Positions 9,619-19,163 of a DNA stretch of 64,000 bases are shown one piece after another. Below the pieces are notes generated by a model. It saw only the letters and a program-made list of their open reading frames with translations, did no database searches and was not told where the DNA came from. The number at the start of each line of letters is the position of its first letter. Positions within the stretch are counted from its first letter, which is position 1. This DNA is from Acetobacter oryzifermentans (GTDB lineage Bacteria; Pseudomonadota; Alphaproteobacteria; Acetobacterales; Acetobacteraceae), in NCBI RefSeq assembly GCF_001628715.1, contig NZ_CP011120.1, positions 2,252,501 to 2,316,500 of the forward strand, given 5' to 3'. Made by a program: the position numbers and the translations under genes.

Positions 9619-9690
9619 GGGCAGTTCCGTTGCTGCACGCACCGCACGGGAAAAACAAAAACGCCCGCACAACCAGATGCAGAGTATCTA

Positions 9691-10557
9691 TCACGAGCCT
9701 TCTGGCGCGGGAACACGCGGTTTTACGCTTTCTTCCGCAACCTCTGGCGTTTTCTCTGCCTGCGCATCTGTATTTTCAGCACCTTCAACTGGATCAGCCT
9801 CAGCCTGTAGCTCACTATCCAGCACGGCATCAGCATCTGACGTATCGAGGGTATGCTCTGTTTGGTCTGCGGCCTCTTCCTCGCCCTTTGCAAACGTAAT
9901 TTCGGTTTGAGGGCGCCCCATTGCTCCCGCATTTTCGGGCACTTCCACCAACAGTTCCTCCCTACGCGGCAGATCCGCCAAGGAGCGTAAGCTAAAGTGA
10001 CGTAAAAAATCCTGCGTGGTGCCCCACAGCACCGGCCGCCCCGGCACTTCCTTGCGCCCTTTAGGCATAATAAGTGCAGATTCTATCAACGTATCCAGCA
10101 CATTCTGCCCAAGGCTGACACCGCGTATTTCTTCTATCTGTACGCGTGTACAGGGCTGGTGGTAAGCAATAATGGCCAGTGTTTCCATAACTGCACGTGA
10201 AAAACGGCGAGGCCGCTCCAATACACGCGTAAGGGCTGGCGCCAAATCTGGCGCTGTCCGAAACTGCCATCCTCCGGCTATTTCAACAGGCATCACACCG
10301 CGGCCTTCATAACGTTGCACAAGGGATTGCAAAACAGCCGTTACAAACGTTGCCAGATTATCCACCCCATCTGGTACAAGCTGACGCAATTCCAGCAACT
10401 CCGCCAACCGACGCGCACTTACGGGTTCGGTAGAAGCAAAAATAAGCGCTTCAGCCAGACGCAAAGCCTCTTCTGAAACCATAGTGTTTTCAGACTGAAC
10501 CACTTTAATGGCTCCTTCACTTTCAGAAGCAAGTTTATCCGCCATGTCAGTGATCAT
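9691..10557 (-). CDS. scpB: Segregation and condensation protein B
   Basis: The 288-residue protein has two winged-helix domains between about residues 25 and 195 (EALRLAEALIFASTEPVSARRLAELL ... ETLAIIAYHQPCTRVQIEEIRG ... LIMPKGRKEVPGRPVLWGTT), which is the ScpB signature. An acidic, low-complexity tail of about 80 residues follows. ScpB dimers bind ScpA and regulate the SMC complex in chromosome segregation. Its ATG overlaps the scpA stop by four bases. Confidence 0.95.
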   Translation of the reverse strand: MITDMADKLASESEGAIKVVQSENTMVSEEALRLAEALIFASTEPVSARRLAELLELRQLVPDGVDNLATFVTAVLQSLVQRYEGRGVMPVEIAGGWQFRTAPDLAPALTRVLERPRRFSRAVMETLAIIAYHQPCTRVQIEEIRGVSLGQNVLDTLIESALIMPKGRKEVPGRPVLWGTTQDFLRHFSLRSLADLPRREELLVEVPENAGAMGRPQTEITFAKGEEEAADQTEHTLDTSDADAVLDSELQAEADPVEGAENTDAQAEKTPEVAEESVKPRVPAPEGS

Positions 10558-11471
10558 GAAGTTTGCGCTTCTTCTGCTGGAAGTATGTTTTCAGCACTAT
10601 CATGCTCGGTTTCATGTATTTCTTCATGCGGGCGTAGCATGATCTGTCCAAAAACCTCTTCCTGCCGCAATTCTAGCCTTCCACTTTTTGCCAATTCCAG
10701 CCCCGCAATAAGTGTACCCGCCACAGCAGCACGCCGTTGGCGCACCGCATCTGCTCCTTCTGCCTGTTCAGGTAAAACATCTGGCAAAAAAGCATCCAGA
10801 CTGCTCCAGCCCGGTGGTGTTTCACCTAGCAGACGTGTCAATCTGCTTAAGGCATCCTGCACAGTCCAGAACCGTAAAGTGCGTGGGGCATAAATACGCT
10901 TGCGTGCATTACGCCGCATAGCCGCCATATAGGCCCGCATAAGCTGCGGCATATCTAGCACCAGACCAGAACGGTCTATTTCCACCAGATCTTCTGCCAC
11001 GCCACGGGCAAATACATCCCGCCCCAATCTGGGCCTGTCATCCAACCAACGGGCCAGCTCACCCATACAGGCAAGTTCTATCAGCCGCTCCTGCAACAGT
11101 TCTGCGGCTTCTTCACCCTCTACAGCAAGTTCATCATCCGGAGGCAGCAGCAGGCGGGATTTAAGCCACGCCAACCATGCCGCCATAACCAGCCAGTCTG
11201 CGGCCAATTCCAGCCGAACCCGGCGGGCATTTTCTACAACAGCAAGATATTGTTCTACCAATTGCAGAATGGAAATACGGGCCAGATCAACCTTTTGCGC
11301 CCGAGCCAGATCAAGCAGAAGATCCATAGGACCTTCAAACCCCTCTAACCGCAACAGCGGCACACGTGGCACCTGCTCTACCTGGGTATCAACATGAACA
11401 GGCAACCCGCCAGAAGCCTCTGCCGGGCTTAGCGCACTTTCAACATCTGCCTGCGTGTGTCCTGCTTCCAT
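10554..11471 (-). CDS. scpA: Segregation and condensation protein A (kleisin)
   Basis: The 305-residue protein has the ScpA N-terminal signature LLRLEGFEGPMDLLLDLARAQKVDLARISI and the helix AAWLAWLKSRLLLPPDD that meets the SMC neck. A C-terminal winged helix meets the SMC head. As the kleisin it closes the SMC ring. It follows the SPOR-domain gene by only 20 bases, in a place where many alphaproteobacteria keep nagZ. Confidence 0.95.
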   Translation of the reverse strand: MEAGHTQADVESALSPAEASGGLPVHVDTQVEQVPRVPLLRLEGFEGPMDLLLDLARAQKVDLARISILQLVEQYLAVVENARRVRLELAADWLVMAAWLAWLKSRLLLPPDDELAVEGEEAAELLQERLIELACMGELARWLDDRPRLGRDVFARGVAEDLVEIDRSGLVLDMPQLMRAYMAAMRRNARKRIYAPRTLRFWTVQDALSRLTRLLGETPPGWSSLDAFLPDVLPEQAEGADAVRQRRAAVAGTLIAGLELAKSGRLELRQEEVFGQIMLRPHEEIHETEHDSAENILPAEEAQTS

Positions 11472-11491
11472 TCTGCCAGACCAGTTGCAGC

Positions 11492-12490
11492 TTACTGCCG
11501 CACTACCATGCAGGCCATGCCGCGTTCGCGCACCGCAGAACAGAATTCACGCGCAGTTGCCACAGAAGCAAAGCCTTTTACGCGCAAACGATAGAACGTA
11601 GCGTTATTCTGCTCCGTCCGCACAAAGGAGGGAGTGCTCTCTCCAAACAAGGTGGGGTAACGCGATTTCAGACGTGACCATTCCTTACGTGCTTCATCTT
11701 CATTCTGCACCGCAGCCAACTGCACCTGATACTTTCCACCCTCTACACCGCCATGTGGCACAGTTGATGTTTTTGTATCAGCCGGTGCTGCTTTACTTGC
11801 TACAGCAGTATCCTTATCCTTGGCCGGAACAGCCGCGTCTGGCTTGGGTTTCGGGTTATTGGCAACCGATTGCGCAGCCGCTGTATCCCCCTCCTCCCCG
11901 CTGGTAGAAGCTTCGGTTTCTTCCTGCGCAGAGGCGCTTGGTGCGCCTGCCGGAGGTGCCGCAGCCGCCTGCTGATCTGCTGCATGCCCAGCACCTGTCC
12001 CTTCTGCTCCTGTAGCCGGAACGAGCACCCCCTCCGGCTTCGCAGAATCACTTTCACCCTGTGCGCCATATTGGGCAGCCAAGGCTTCTGGATTAGGTTT
12101 TTCTGGGGCCGGAACAGGGTGTGCTTTTGGATCACCCTCCTCATCGGGCATGGCAACAGAATCAAGCTGCATCCCACCCGGATCAACCGGCTTTGTGCGC
12201 ATAGAAACCGGTGGCGGCCCCATAATGGCGATACCATGCTGATGGTGCCCTATTAGCGCCCAGCCACCAATCCCCAACACCAGCAAACCACCCAGACCAG
12301 CCGCTCCGTAAACCAGCCGCCGCGTACCCGTATCACTGCTTAAAAAGCGGGTCAGCACGTTTTCGGTTGGGCGGCCACCTACAGCCGTTGGCCGTGTTGG
12401 TGCCGGGTCTTCATAATCCATACTCATACGCTCACGCGCACGACTGATCCTGTCATCCGCTGAAAATTTGGGCCGGTCTTCATCACTCAT
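11492..12490 (-). CDS. SPOR-domain cell-envelope protein
   Basis: The 332-residue protein has a cytoplasmic N-terminus of about 70 residues, a single membrane helix (LVYGAAGLGGLLVLGIGGWALIG) and a long Pro/Ala/Glu-rich linker. It ends in a SPOR domain of about 75 residues (KYQVQLAAVQNEDEARKEWSRL ... FYRLRVKGFASVATAREFCSAVRERG). SPOR domains bind denuded peptidoglycan strands at the division septum. The topology is that of FtsN-like proteins, though sequence alone does not show an FtsN role. Its start codon overlaps the argS stop by one base. Confidence 0.88.
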   Translation of the reverse strand: MSDEDRPKFSADDRISRARERMSMDYEDPAPTRPTAVGGRPTENVLTRFLSSDTGTRRLVYGAAGLGGLLVLGIGGWALIGHHQHGIAIMGPPPVSMRTKPVDPGGMQLDSVAMPDEEGDPKAHPVPAPEKPNPEALAAQYGAQGESDSAKPEGVLVPATGAEGTGAGHAADQQAAAAPPAGAPSASAQEETEASTSGEEGDTAAAQSVANNPKPKPDAAVPAKDKDTAVASKAAPADTKTSTVPHGGVEGGKYQVQLAAVQNEDEARKEWSRLKSRYPTLFGESTPSFVRTEQNNATFYRLRVKGFASVATAREFCSAVRERGMACMVVRQ

Positions 12491-14289
12491 CAGCGCATTT
12501 CCTCCACGGGTTCCACACCCATGATTGCAAGACCAGAGCGGATAACCACCGCCGTAGCTGCAACAAGGGCAAGACGCGCACGGGTTGCCTCTACAGCATC
12601 TGGCTGAAGGAAGCGCAAAGAAGCATCATCCCGGCCACGATTCCATAAGGCATGAAAATCACCCGCCACATCTGCAAGGTAGAAGGCCACACGATGGGGT
12701 TCGCGCGCAAGCGCGGCGGCTTCCACCATACGCGGCCATTCTGCCAAACGGCGGATAAGCGCCATTTCAGCATCCGATGTCAGAGATTCGAGTGATGCTG
12801 AAGCAAGAGCTGCATCATCCGTATCACCATATGCAGCGGCTTCTGCGGCGGCGCGCAACACGGAGCGACAACGAGCGTGGGCATACTGCACATAAAACAC
12901 CGGGTTATCACGCTGCTGCGCCACCACCAGATCAAGATCGAACTCCATCTGGGCATCACTCTTGCGGGTAAGCATGGTAAAGCGCACCGCATCACGCCCG
13001 ACTTCATCAATCAGATCACGCAGAGTAACAAACGTGCCTGCCCGTTTGGACATTTTAACGGGCTGTCCATCACGCAGAATATGCACAATCTGGCACAGCA
13101 CCACTTCAAGCGGTACCGTATCACCCGTAATCGCCTTAACGGCGGCCTTCATGCGTTTGACGTAACCACCGTGATCGGCCCCCCATACGTCAATCATCAT
13201 CTGCGCACCACGGGCTACCTTATCTGCATGGTAGCCAATATCGTTCGCAAAATAGGTATTGGTGCCGTCAGATTTGCGCAGTGGACGATCTACATCATCC
13301 CCAAACTGAGTGGAACGGAACAAAAGCTGCTCACGCTCTTCCCAATCTTCCGGCAACTTGCCTTTGGGGGGCTCCAGCACACCTTCATATAGCAGGCCCT
13401 GCTGTTCCAGCTTGCTGATGGCTGCATCTGTTACGCCACGGTGCAGCACTTCGGCTTCTGATGTAAACACATCGTGGTGCACACCAAGGGCTGCCAGATC
13501 CTCCTTGATAGCCGTGAGCATATGCGCCACGGCAAAACCACGCACTGTTTCCAGCCATGTGGCTTCCGGCGCTGGCAGGGGCGCACCATCTGCATCGGTT
13601 TCTGTCAGCTTGTTCCCGTATTCTGCCGCCAGCTCCATACCTACTGGAATAAGATATTCACCTTGATATTGCAGGCCACCGGGAGCCAACGCAGAAAAAT
13701 CATCCTGCGTCATTTTGGTGCCAAGAGCTTGCAGGTAGCGCCAGTAAGCCGCCCATGCCAGCGCTTTTACCTGTGCACCGGCATCATTAATGTAAAATTC
13801 CTTGGTAACGGCAAAGCCTGCCTTGGCCATAAGGTTGGCAAGGGCATCCCCCACCACAGCCCCACGGCAATGGCCTACATGCATAGGCCCTGTTGGGTTG
13901 GCGGAAACATACTCCACATTCACCCGTAAGCCTTTGCCAGCCTGAGATGCCCCATAGGCTTCACCCGCACGCAACACTGCGGGCAGAACACGACGCATGA
14001 CATCGGGCTTAAGTGTAATGTTTACAAAACCCGGCCCGGCTGCGGCTACAGAGGCAACACCATCCACCTTTTGCAGGGCGGCGACCAGATCGGCCGCAAT
14101 ATCTGATGGTTTGCGGCGTGCCACCTTAGCCAGCAGGAGAGCAGCATTGGTTGCCATATCTCCGTGCGCGGGGTCTCGCGTTGGGGTCAGTTCCACGCGA
14201 GCCAGCGTTTCTTCCGGCACATTAGGCAGCAGTTCCTGCACAATGGCCAGAACATGTTGGCGATAACGCTGAAACACACAGTCAGACAT
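12490..14289 (-). CDS. argS: Arginine--tRNA ligase
   Basis: The 599-residue class I synthetase has an N-terminal ArgRS additional domain, the HIGH-type motif as MHVGHCRGAVVGDAL at about residue 135, and a KMSKRAGTF signature. An anticodon-binding helical domain ends the protein. Length is normal. It lies in the minus-strand block about 48 bases after dgt. Confidence 0.97.
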   Translation of the reverse strand: MSDCVFQRYRQHVLAIVQELLPNVPEETLARVELTPTRDPAHGDMATNAALLLAKVARRKPSDIAADLVAALQKVDGVASVAAAGPGFVNITLKPDVMRRVLPAVLRAGEAYGASQAGKGLRVNVEYVSANPTGPMHVGHCRGAVVGDALANLMAKAGFAVTKEFYINDAGAQVKALAWAAYWRYLQALGTKMTQDDFSALAPGGLQYQGEYLIPVGMELAAEYGNKLTETDADGAPLPAPEATWLETVRGFAVAHMLTAIKEDLAALGVHHDVFTSEAEVLHRGVTDAAISKLEQQGLLYEGVLEPPKGKLPEDWEEREQLLFRSTQFGDDVDRPLRKSDGTNTYFANDIGYHADKVARGAQMMIDVWGADHGGYVKRMKAAVKAITGDTVPLEVVLCQIVHILRDGQPVKMSKRAGTFVTLRDLIDEVGRDAVRFTMLTRKSDAQMEFDLDLVVAQQRDNPVFYVQYAHARCRSVLRAAAEAAAYGDTDDAALASASLESLTSDAEMALIRRLAEWPRMVEAAALAREPHRVAFYLADVAGDFHALWNRGRDDASLRFLQPDAVEATRARLALVAATAVVIRSGLAIMGVEPVEEMR

Positions 14290-14336
14290 AAAACACTTAA
14301 CCCCGTAATAGTAAGAAAGCGCTGAAAGCGCGTTTA

Positions 14337-15497
14337 TCAGCCTGCAACAGACAGGTCCGTCAACCGTCTATGTTCTTCCATAGCGTAGCGATCTGTCATG
14401 GAAGCCACATAATCCGCCACCACACGCCGTAACCCTGTGGCATCTTTTCCCTCTGCCTCACGCTGCCATTCAGCTGGCAGCAGGGATGGCGACTCCGTAA
14501 GCGTATCAAAAAGTTCTGCCGTAACGTGCCGGGCCTTGTGCGTCATCCTATTCACGCGCCAATGACGATACAGGTGGGCAAACAGAAACTTACGAATACC
14601 TTTATTGGCTTGGGCCATCTGCTCCTGAAAGGCCACAACAGGGCCGGATGCCGCGCGTATATCCTCCACATGCCGAGGGGCCAGATCCTGCAAGCGTTCG
14701 CGCGTGCAGATCAACACATCCGTCACCAGTTTATGAATAACACGACGCACCATTTCATGACGGATACGCTGCAAAGTGCGTGTATCGTGAGAAGGCAGAT
14801 CAGCCGCAGCCTTCCGCACTTCAAACAGTTCTTCCCCCACTACGGGCACATCTACCAGATCATCCAGCGAGAGCAGGCCTGATTTTACGCCATCGTCCAG
14901 ATCATGCCCATGATAGGCAATATCATCCGCCAGTGCCGCCACCTGCGCCTCGGCAGAGGCGTATGTAGAAAGTTCCAGCGGAAACAGCGCATCTAATTCC
15001 AGCAATCGTGCAGACGGGCGTTTAACTGGCCCATTATGCTTGGCCAACCCTTCCAGTGTTTCCCATGTCAGGTTCAACCCATCAAATGCCAGATACCGGC
15101 GTTCCTTCAGCATCACCTGCCGGAGGGCCTGTGTGTTATGATCGAACCCACCCCATTCCTGCATATGGGCAGCCAGCGCATCTTCTCCCGCATGCCCAAA
15201 AGGCGTGTGCCCCAGATCATGCGCCAGTGCGACGGCTTCTGTTAGATCTTCATCCAGCTTCAGAAACCGCGCCATGGAGCGGGCCACCTGCGCCACTTCC
15301 AAGGAATGTGTCAAACGCGTGCGAAAGAAGTCTCCCTCATGGTTCACAAACACCTGCGTTTTATATTGCAGGCGACGAAAGCCCGAAGAATGGATTACTC
15401 TATCCCGATCACGCTGCCACGGTGAACGTGTGAGAGATTCTGGCTCATCATAAAGGCGGCGCGCCCGGCCTACTCCTGGCTGAACGGCATAGGGCAT
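14337..15497 (-). CDS. dgt: Deoxyguanosinetriphosphate triphosphohydrolase-like protein
   Basis: The 386-residue HD-superfamily enzyme has the metal-binding signature in TRLTHSLEVAQVARSMARFL and AHDLGHTPFGHAGED, then ADDIAYHGHDLDDG. These match the alphaproteobacterial Dgt/dGTPase-like family, which removes triphosphate from dNTPs. The precise nucleotide preference of this subfamily is not visible from sequence. The ATG at 15497 has AGGGA four bases upstream; a TTG at 15578 extends the frame but lacks a site. It heads the minus-strand block, divergent from erpA. Confidence 0.9.
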   Translation of the reverse strand: MPYAVQPGVGRARRLYDEPESLTRSPWQRDRDRVIHSSGFRRLQYKTQVFVNHEGDFFRTRLTHSLEVAQVARSMARFLKLDEDLTEAVALAHDLGHTPFGHAGEDALAAHMQEWGGFDHNTQALRQVMLKERRYLAFDGLNLTWETLEGLAKHNGPVKRPSARLLELDALFPLELSTYASAEAQVAALADDIAYHGHDLDDGVKSGLLSLDDLVDVPVVGEELFEVRKAAADLPSHDTRTLQRIRHEMVRRVIHKLVTDVLICTRERLQDLAPRHVEDIRAASGPVVAFQEQMAQANKGIRKFLFAHLYRHWRVNRMTHKARHVTAELFDTLTESPSLLPAEWQREAEGKDATGLRRVVADYVASMTDRYAMEEHRRLTDLSVAG

Positions 15498-15679
15498 CAG
15501 ATCCCTGCATTCTGTCGTGTCTGGCACTCCTGCGGTTTCCTTTGCAGCACGGTCCACCAGCCTGTTGCCGGTATCCAATCCGGATGAAACTTATAGGAGT
15601 TTAGAATATTCCGCCAAAGTTGACTATTCTTGGCATCTTGCCCCTTCAAACCAGAGGGCGCGCAAGCTATTTAAGAAAG

Positions 15680-16048
15680 ATGACCCAGCCAACACCCTTC
15701 TCCGTTTCGGAATCTGCGGCAAATCGCATTGCCAGTGTAATTGCCAAAAAGCAGGCAACTGCCACCCCAGAAACGCCAGCACCGGTTGCCATGCGTGTCT
15801 CTGTAGAAGCCGGAGGATGTAACGGCTTTCAATATCTTTTCACGCTTATTCCCGCGGCTGATATTGCGGCCGATGATACGCGCATAGAAAAAAACGGGGC
15901 GTTGGTTGTGGTTGACCCGGCCAGTATGGATTTGCTGTCTGGCGCAGAGCTTGATTTTGCAGACAAGCTGATGGGCGCGCATTTTGCGGTGAACAACCCT
16001 AATGCGGCGTCTTCCTGCGGCTGTGGCACAAGCTTTTCCGTGGCATGA
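15680..16048 (+). CDS. erpA: Iron-sulfur cluster insertion protein ErpA (A-type carrier)
   Basis: The 122-residue protein carries the three invariant cysteines of A-type carriers: one in GGCNGFQY and two in SSCGCGTSFS near the end. A-type carriers deliver Fe-S clusters to apo-enzymes. The N-terminus (MTQPTPFSVSESAANRIASVIAKKQ) and the C-terminal SFSVA end fit ErpA/HesB. The ATG at 15680 has AAGAAAG upstream. The stop overlaps the xth start as ATGA. Confidence 0.9.
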   Translation: MTQPTPFSVSESAANRIASVIAKKQATATPETPAPVAMRVSVEAGGCNGFQYLFTLIPAADIAADDTRIEKNGALVVVDPASMDLLSGAELDFADKLMGAHFAVNNPNAASSCGCGTSFSVA

Positions 16049-16830
16049 AACTTGCAACTTGGAATGTAAACTCCGTCCGTCAACGCATGGATCTGGTATT
16101 GGATTGGCTGAAGCGTGAACAGCCAGACGTGTTGATGATGCAGGAAATCAAGTGCGAGACGGATCTATTCCCCAAAGCTGCCTTTGAGGATGCTGGGTAT
16201 GGCTGCGCCGTAATAGGGCAGAAATCCTACAACGGGGTTGCTACTCTTGTGCGTGGAGATTTTAGCGTCACGACAGATCACCTCCCCGGCTTTTCAGACC
16301 CGGCAGCACGATATGTGGAAGTGCGCACCCAACATATTGTGCTGGGCAATTTGTATCTGCCCAATGGCAATTCAGGTGGAGAACAGGGCTATGCCACCAA
16401 GCTTGAGTTCCTAAATGCCTTAACAGCGCGTGCGCGCCTTTTGCTAGCTGAAGAAACAGATTTTGTGTTGGCGGGTGACTACAATATCTGTCCTGCCCCT
16501 ATAGATTGCGCCCCCGGAGCCCTTGGCCCAGAAGATGCTCTTGTGCGCCCACAAAGCCGGGCTGCGTATCGTCGCTTACTCTGGCTGGGGCTGACAGATG
16601 CTTTGCGGGCAGTGCATCCAACAGGCGCAGCTTATACATTTTGGGATTATCAGGCCCGCGCATGGGAGCGGGATTGCGGGCTGCGGATTGACCACATGCT
16701 GCTTTCCCCTCGCCTTGCAGAACGTCTGCAAACGGCTGAACCTGATAAAAATGAACGCGAAATGCCGCGCCCATCTGACCATGTGCCCTTTATTGTCACG
16801 TTGAAAGACCCAGTAAAACCGGGCGCTTAA
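16045..16830 (+). CDS. xth: Exodeoxyribonuclease III
   Basis: The 261-residue protein belongs to the exonuclease III/AP-endonuclease family. Visible motifs are LATWNVNSVRQR, MMQEIKCE (metal Glu), GDYNICPAP, RDCGLRIDHML and the closing RPSDHVPFIV (catalytic Asp-His). It repairs abasic sites and 3' blocks in DNA. Start and stop overlap shows translational coupling with erpA, an arrangement that recurs in related genomes. Confidence 0.95.
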   Translation: MKLATWNVNSVRQRMDLVLDWLKREQPDVLMMQEIKCETDLFPKAAFEDAGYGCAVIGQKSYNGVATLVRGDFSVTTDHLPGFSDPAARYVEVRTQHIVLGNLYLPNGNSGGEQGYATKLEFLNALTARARLLLAEETDFVLAGDYNICPAPIDCAPGALGPEDALVRPQSRAAYRRLLWLGLTDALRAVHPTGAAYTFWDYQARAWERDCGLRIDHMLLSPRLAERLQTAEPDKNEREMPRPSDHVPFIVTLKDPVKPGA

Positions 16831-16835
16831 GACGC

Positions 16836-16872
16836 AAAAACCCCGGTGCCATTCTACTATTGCGCTGGGGTT
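16836..16872 (-). terminator. Intrinsic terminator of the glycan gene cluster
   Basis: Read on the minus strand, AACCCC (16872-16867) pairs with GGGGTT (16844-16839), with further G-C and G-U pairs inside, and is followed by a run of five T. It lies about 90 bases beyond the glycosyltransferase stop. In the plus direction it also follows xth but lacks a T tail. Confidence 0.65.
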
Positions 16873-16963
16873 AAACAGACGTGATTAAAGTATCAGGCTT
16901 TGCTTAGCCTTACAGAAAGAAAATTCTTTAAAACCGCGTTAAGCAGCTTAGCAAACATTTCCT

Positions 16964-18010
16964 TCAAACCGCCGGAGGGAGTGTTTGAAAATCTGCAGCC
17001 TTACCGGCTTTTATAGCCTGCGCAATCAGCTTCCACCTTCTACACACCAAGTGAGGATGCCGGAAATGATAGTAAATACTCTGCCTATTTTTAAAAATAA
17101 TCTTTGATATAAAATACAAAATGATATTTACATCATAAATATACTTATTTTTTACAAAGTTTCTTTCAATATAAACACGGTTTCGAATAGAGAAATAAGT
17201 GCGGGAAAAGTTTTCTTCTTCACGCAGCCAGTGTTGCAATACGGAATCATTGACCTGCCATGATAATTCCAGATCTTTTAGAACACTGTTCTGGCACGCC
17301 CAAATTTGCCCTCCGTTTTCTGTAATCCGTAGGGTAAAATCGTAATCATCAAAATAAAGAAAAAGCCGTGCATCCGGCAGACCAACTTTTTGAATCCAGC
17401 TTTTATGAAACCAGAAACCACCATAAGCTGACATCTGCATTTGCAGGCATTTCAGCCCATCTTTCTGCCAAACCTTTGCTTTTTGTTTCCGCAACAAAGT
17501 CTGCATGGAAAAACCGAAAAATGAGTTTTTTGTAATTCCGTGCAGCTTACAGGTTTTAAAAAGTTTCTTATATGTTGTTTTATCTTCCCTAAAACTACTG
17601 AGACATACTTGCTTACTTGCCCCCATACTTATCCATGCTTTGGAAAGAGCTTTCAGGGAGTTTGGCTCAGGCCTGTTATCATCATCCAGCACCCATATAT
17701 GCTGTGTGCTTTCACGCAAAGCCGCTGCCTGAATAGCCGCATGAAAACCACCGGCTGAACCCGTATTGGTTTGCAGGCGAATAATGGTAAGCCGATCCGC
17801 CCCGAATATTTCTGGCAATCTAGCAATTTCTGCCGCCACACTTTCTGCCGTGCCATTATCTACAACAACGGCATGCCCGGCACCGGCGCTAAAAACACCT
17901 TCCAAAACCTGCTTTAGAAAATGGACACGGTCACCATACGTCACAATGGCTGCGCATGTTCCTTGCAGAACTGCCTGCTCATTCCGTTCAAGATTATCGT
18001 GCATGCACAT
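16964..18010 (-). CDS. Glycosyltransferase family 2 protein
   Basis: The protein of about 348 residues has a GT-A fold start (CAAIVTYGDRVHFLKQVLEGVF), VVVDNGT, the segment TNTGSAGGFHAAI and the metal-binding acidic motif WVLDDDNRP at about residue 110. The TGSAGGF pattern resembles rhamnosyl- and galactofuranosyl-transferases. The C-terminal 130 codons are far more AT-rich than the rest (rich in Asn, Ile, Lys, Tyr, Phe). The start is either 18010 or 18004; neither has a clear ribosome site. It probably adds a sugar to a surface polysaccharide; donor and acceptor are unknown. Confidence 0.8.
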   Translation of the reverse strand: MCMHDNLERNEQAVLQGTCAAIVTYGDRVHFLKQVLEGVFSAGAGHAVVVDNGTAESVAAEIARLPEIFGADRLTIIRLQTNTGSAGGFHAAIQAAALRESTQHIWVLDDDNRPEPNSLKALSKAWISMGASKQVCLSSFREDKTTYKKLFKTCKLHGITKNSFFGFSMQTLLRKQKAKVWQKDGLKCLQMQMSAYGGFWFHKSWIQKVGLPDARLFLYFDDYDFTLRITENGGQIWACQNSVLKDLELSWQVNDSVLQHWLREEENFSRTYFSIRNRVYIERNFVKNKYIYDVNIILYFISKIIFKNRQSIYYHFRHPHLVCRRWKLIAQAIKAGKAADFQTLPPAV

Positions 18011-18125
18011 GTCTGCCCGTTGTGAAATGCCGTTATAAGTCGTCAGCCGAAACAGACTTCCCAATGGCAGAAACCATAAATGTGGCAAACATTGCCACGC
18101 TCCCCAGCATATCTAATGCCGTGGC

Positions 18126-19163
18126 TTATCTGGCAATAAACAAAGGCAGTTTCATGATACTCTCATAACATTTTTGCATATCATCATCCCGCCGCAATGC
18201 ATCTGGCTGCCATATCAATGCCTGAGAAGAAACCTGTGGTGACACCAAATGGATATAATTCTGCTCGGCCAGAGTGGTATGCCACTTCTCAAAGCATGTC
18301 CCACTTCCCAACCAACCAGAACGCACGAGCCTGTTGCGGATAGTGTGTAACCCCAGCCAATCTACGCTGGCTTGCAACCATTCCATGAAGCTCTGCTTAG
18401 TCCGTAATGGAAACAGCCATACAGGCGCCCCCGTACGGCACGCATCTGCCAACATGGATGCACTATCTCCAGTTACAACAAACCTGTTGGCCTCCTGCAA
18501 AAACCTCTGGAAAGGGTTAACGCCTTTTCGGAACGTGTAAATCTGCATTGGAATGGTTTTACTTATATCCTCCAGCCAACCTTCAGCCTCTACAGGAGTT
18601 CTTGGGCTGGTAAGCACATGCAATGGTTCATGGTGTGCCTGTGCCAGTTTATGGCTGAAACTTAGGAGTTTATATGTATCCTGCTTATCCAGAAAAAACT
18701 GCTTTGAGGGCGCACCATACAAAACAACCGTGCCGCCATGCCGCGTAACTGGATTTGCTTGCGGTATAAATCTCTGGCCTTTATCCGCGCCATTTAAGGG
18801 AAATCTTAAACGCAATACGTTGGAAGCTGCTGGATAATCATCCTGCGGCAGAATAATTATCAGATCCAAATCTGCTGCGGGCACATGGCTTGGCCGCCCT
18901 AATTGCACAACGGCTGGCGTGTTTTTACAACGCGTTCGCAACGCCAAGGCCGCCTGCACTGCATTACCAAAAGACAGAATCAACCGGAGGTTTCGGGTAT
19001 CCGGAATCTGCTCTGGCAAGCTAAAATCTGCCTGAAGTGGAATAATCTGGCACGGCAATCCAAGCATATCCGCCAAAGCCCTGCACTGCGCCATTTCACC
19101 GGCACGATGTGTATCCAGTATCCATACCTCACATGTATCAGAAACTGGCGCTGCCTTAGCCAT
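18126..19163 (-). CDS. ELM1-family (mitochondrial-fission-ELM1-like, former DUF1022) protein
   Basis: The 345-residue protein has the ELM1-family layout: WILDTHRAGEMAQCRALADMLG at the start, a central VLYGAPSKQFFLD segment, and FVVTGDSASMLADACRTGAPVWLFPL near residue 230. The last part resembles the nucleotide-sugar half of GT-B glycosyltransferases. Bacterial members have no settled biochemical role; glycosyltransferase activity is inferred from the fold and the neighbouring GT2 and flippase genes. The ATG at 19163 is preceded by GGAAGAGG and overlaps the end of the flippase gene by eight bases. Confidence 0.8.
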   Translation of the reverse strand: MAKAAPVSDTCEVWILDTHRAGEMAQCRALADMLGLPCQIIPLQADFSLPEQIPDTRNLRLILSFGNAVQAALALRTRCKNTPAVVQLGRPSHVPAADLDLIIILPQDDYPAASNVLRLRFPLNGADKGQRFIPQANPVTRHGGTVVLYGAPSKQFFLDKQDTYKLLSFSHKLAQAHHEPLHVLTSPRTPVEAEGWLEDISKTIPMQIYTFRKGVNPFQRFLQEANRFVVTGDSASMLADACRTGAPVWLFPLRTKQSFMEWLQASVDWLGLHTIRNRLVRSGWLGSGTCFEKWHTTLAEQNYIHLVSPQVSSQALIWQPDALRRDDDMQKCYESIMKLPLFIAR

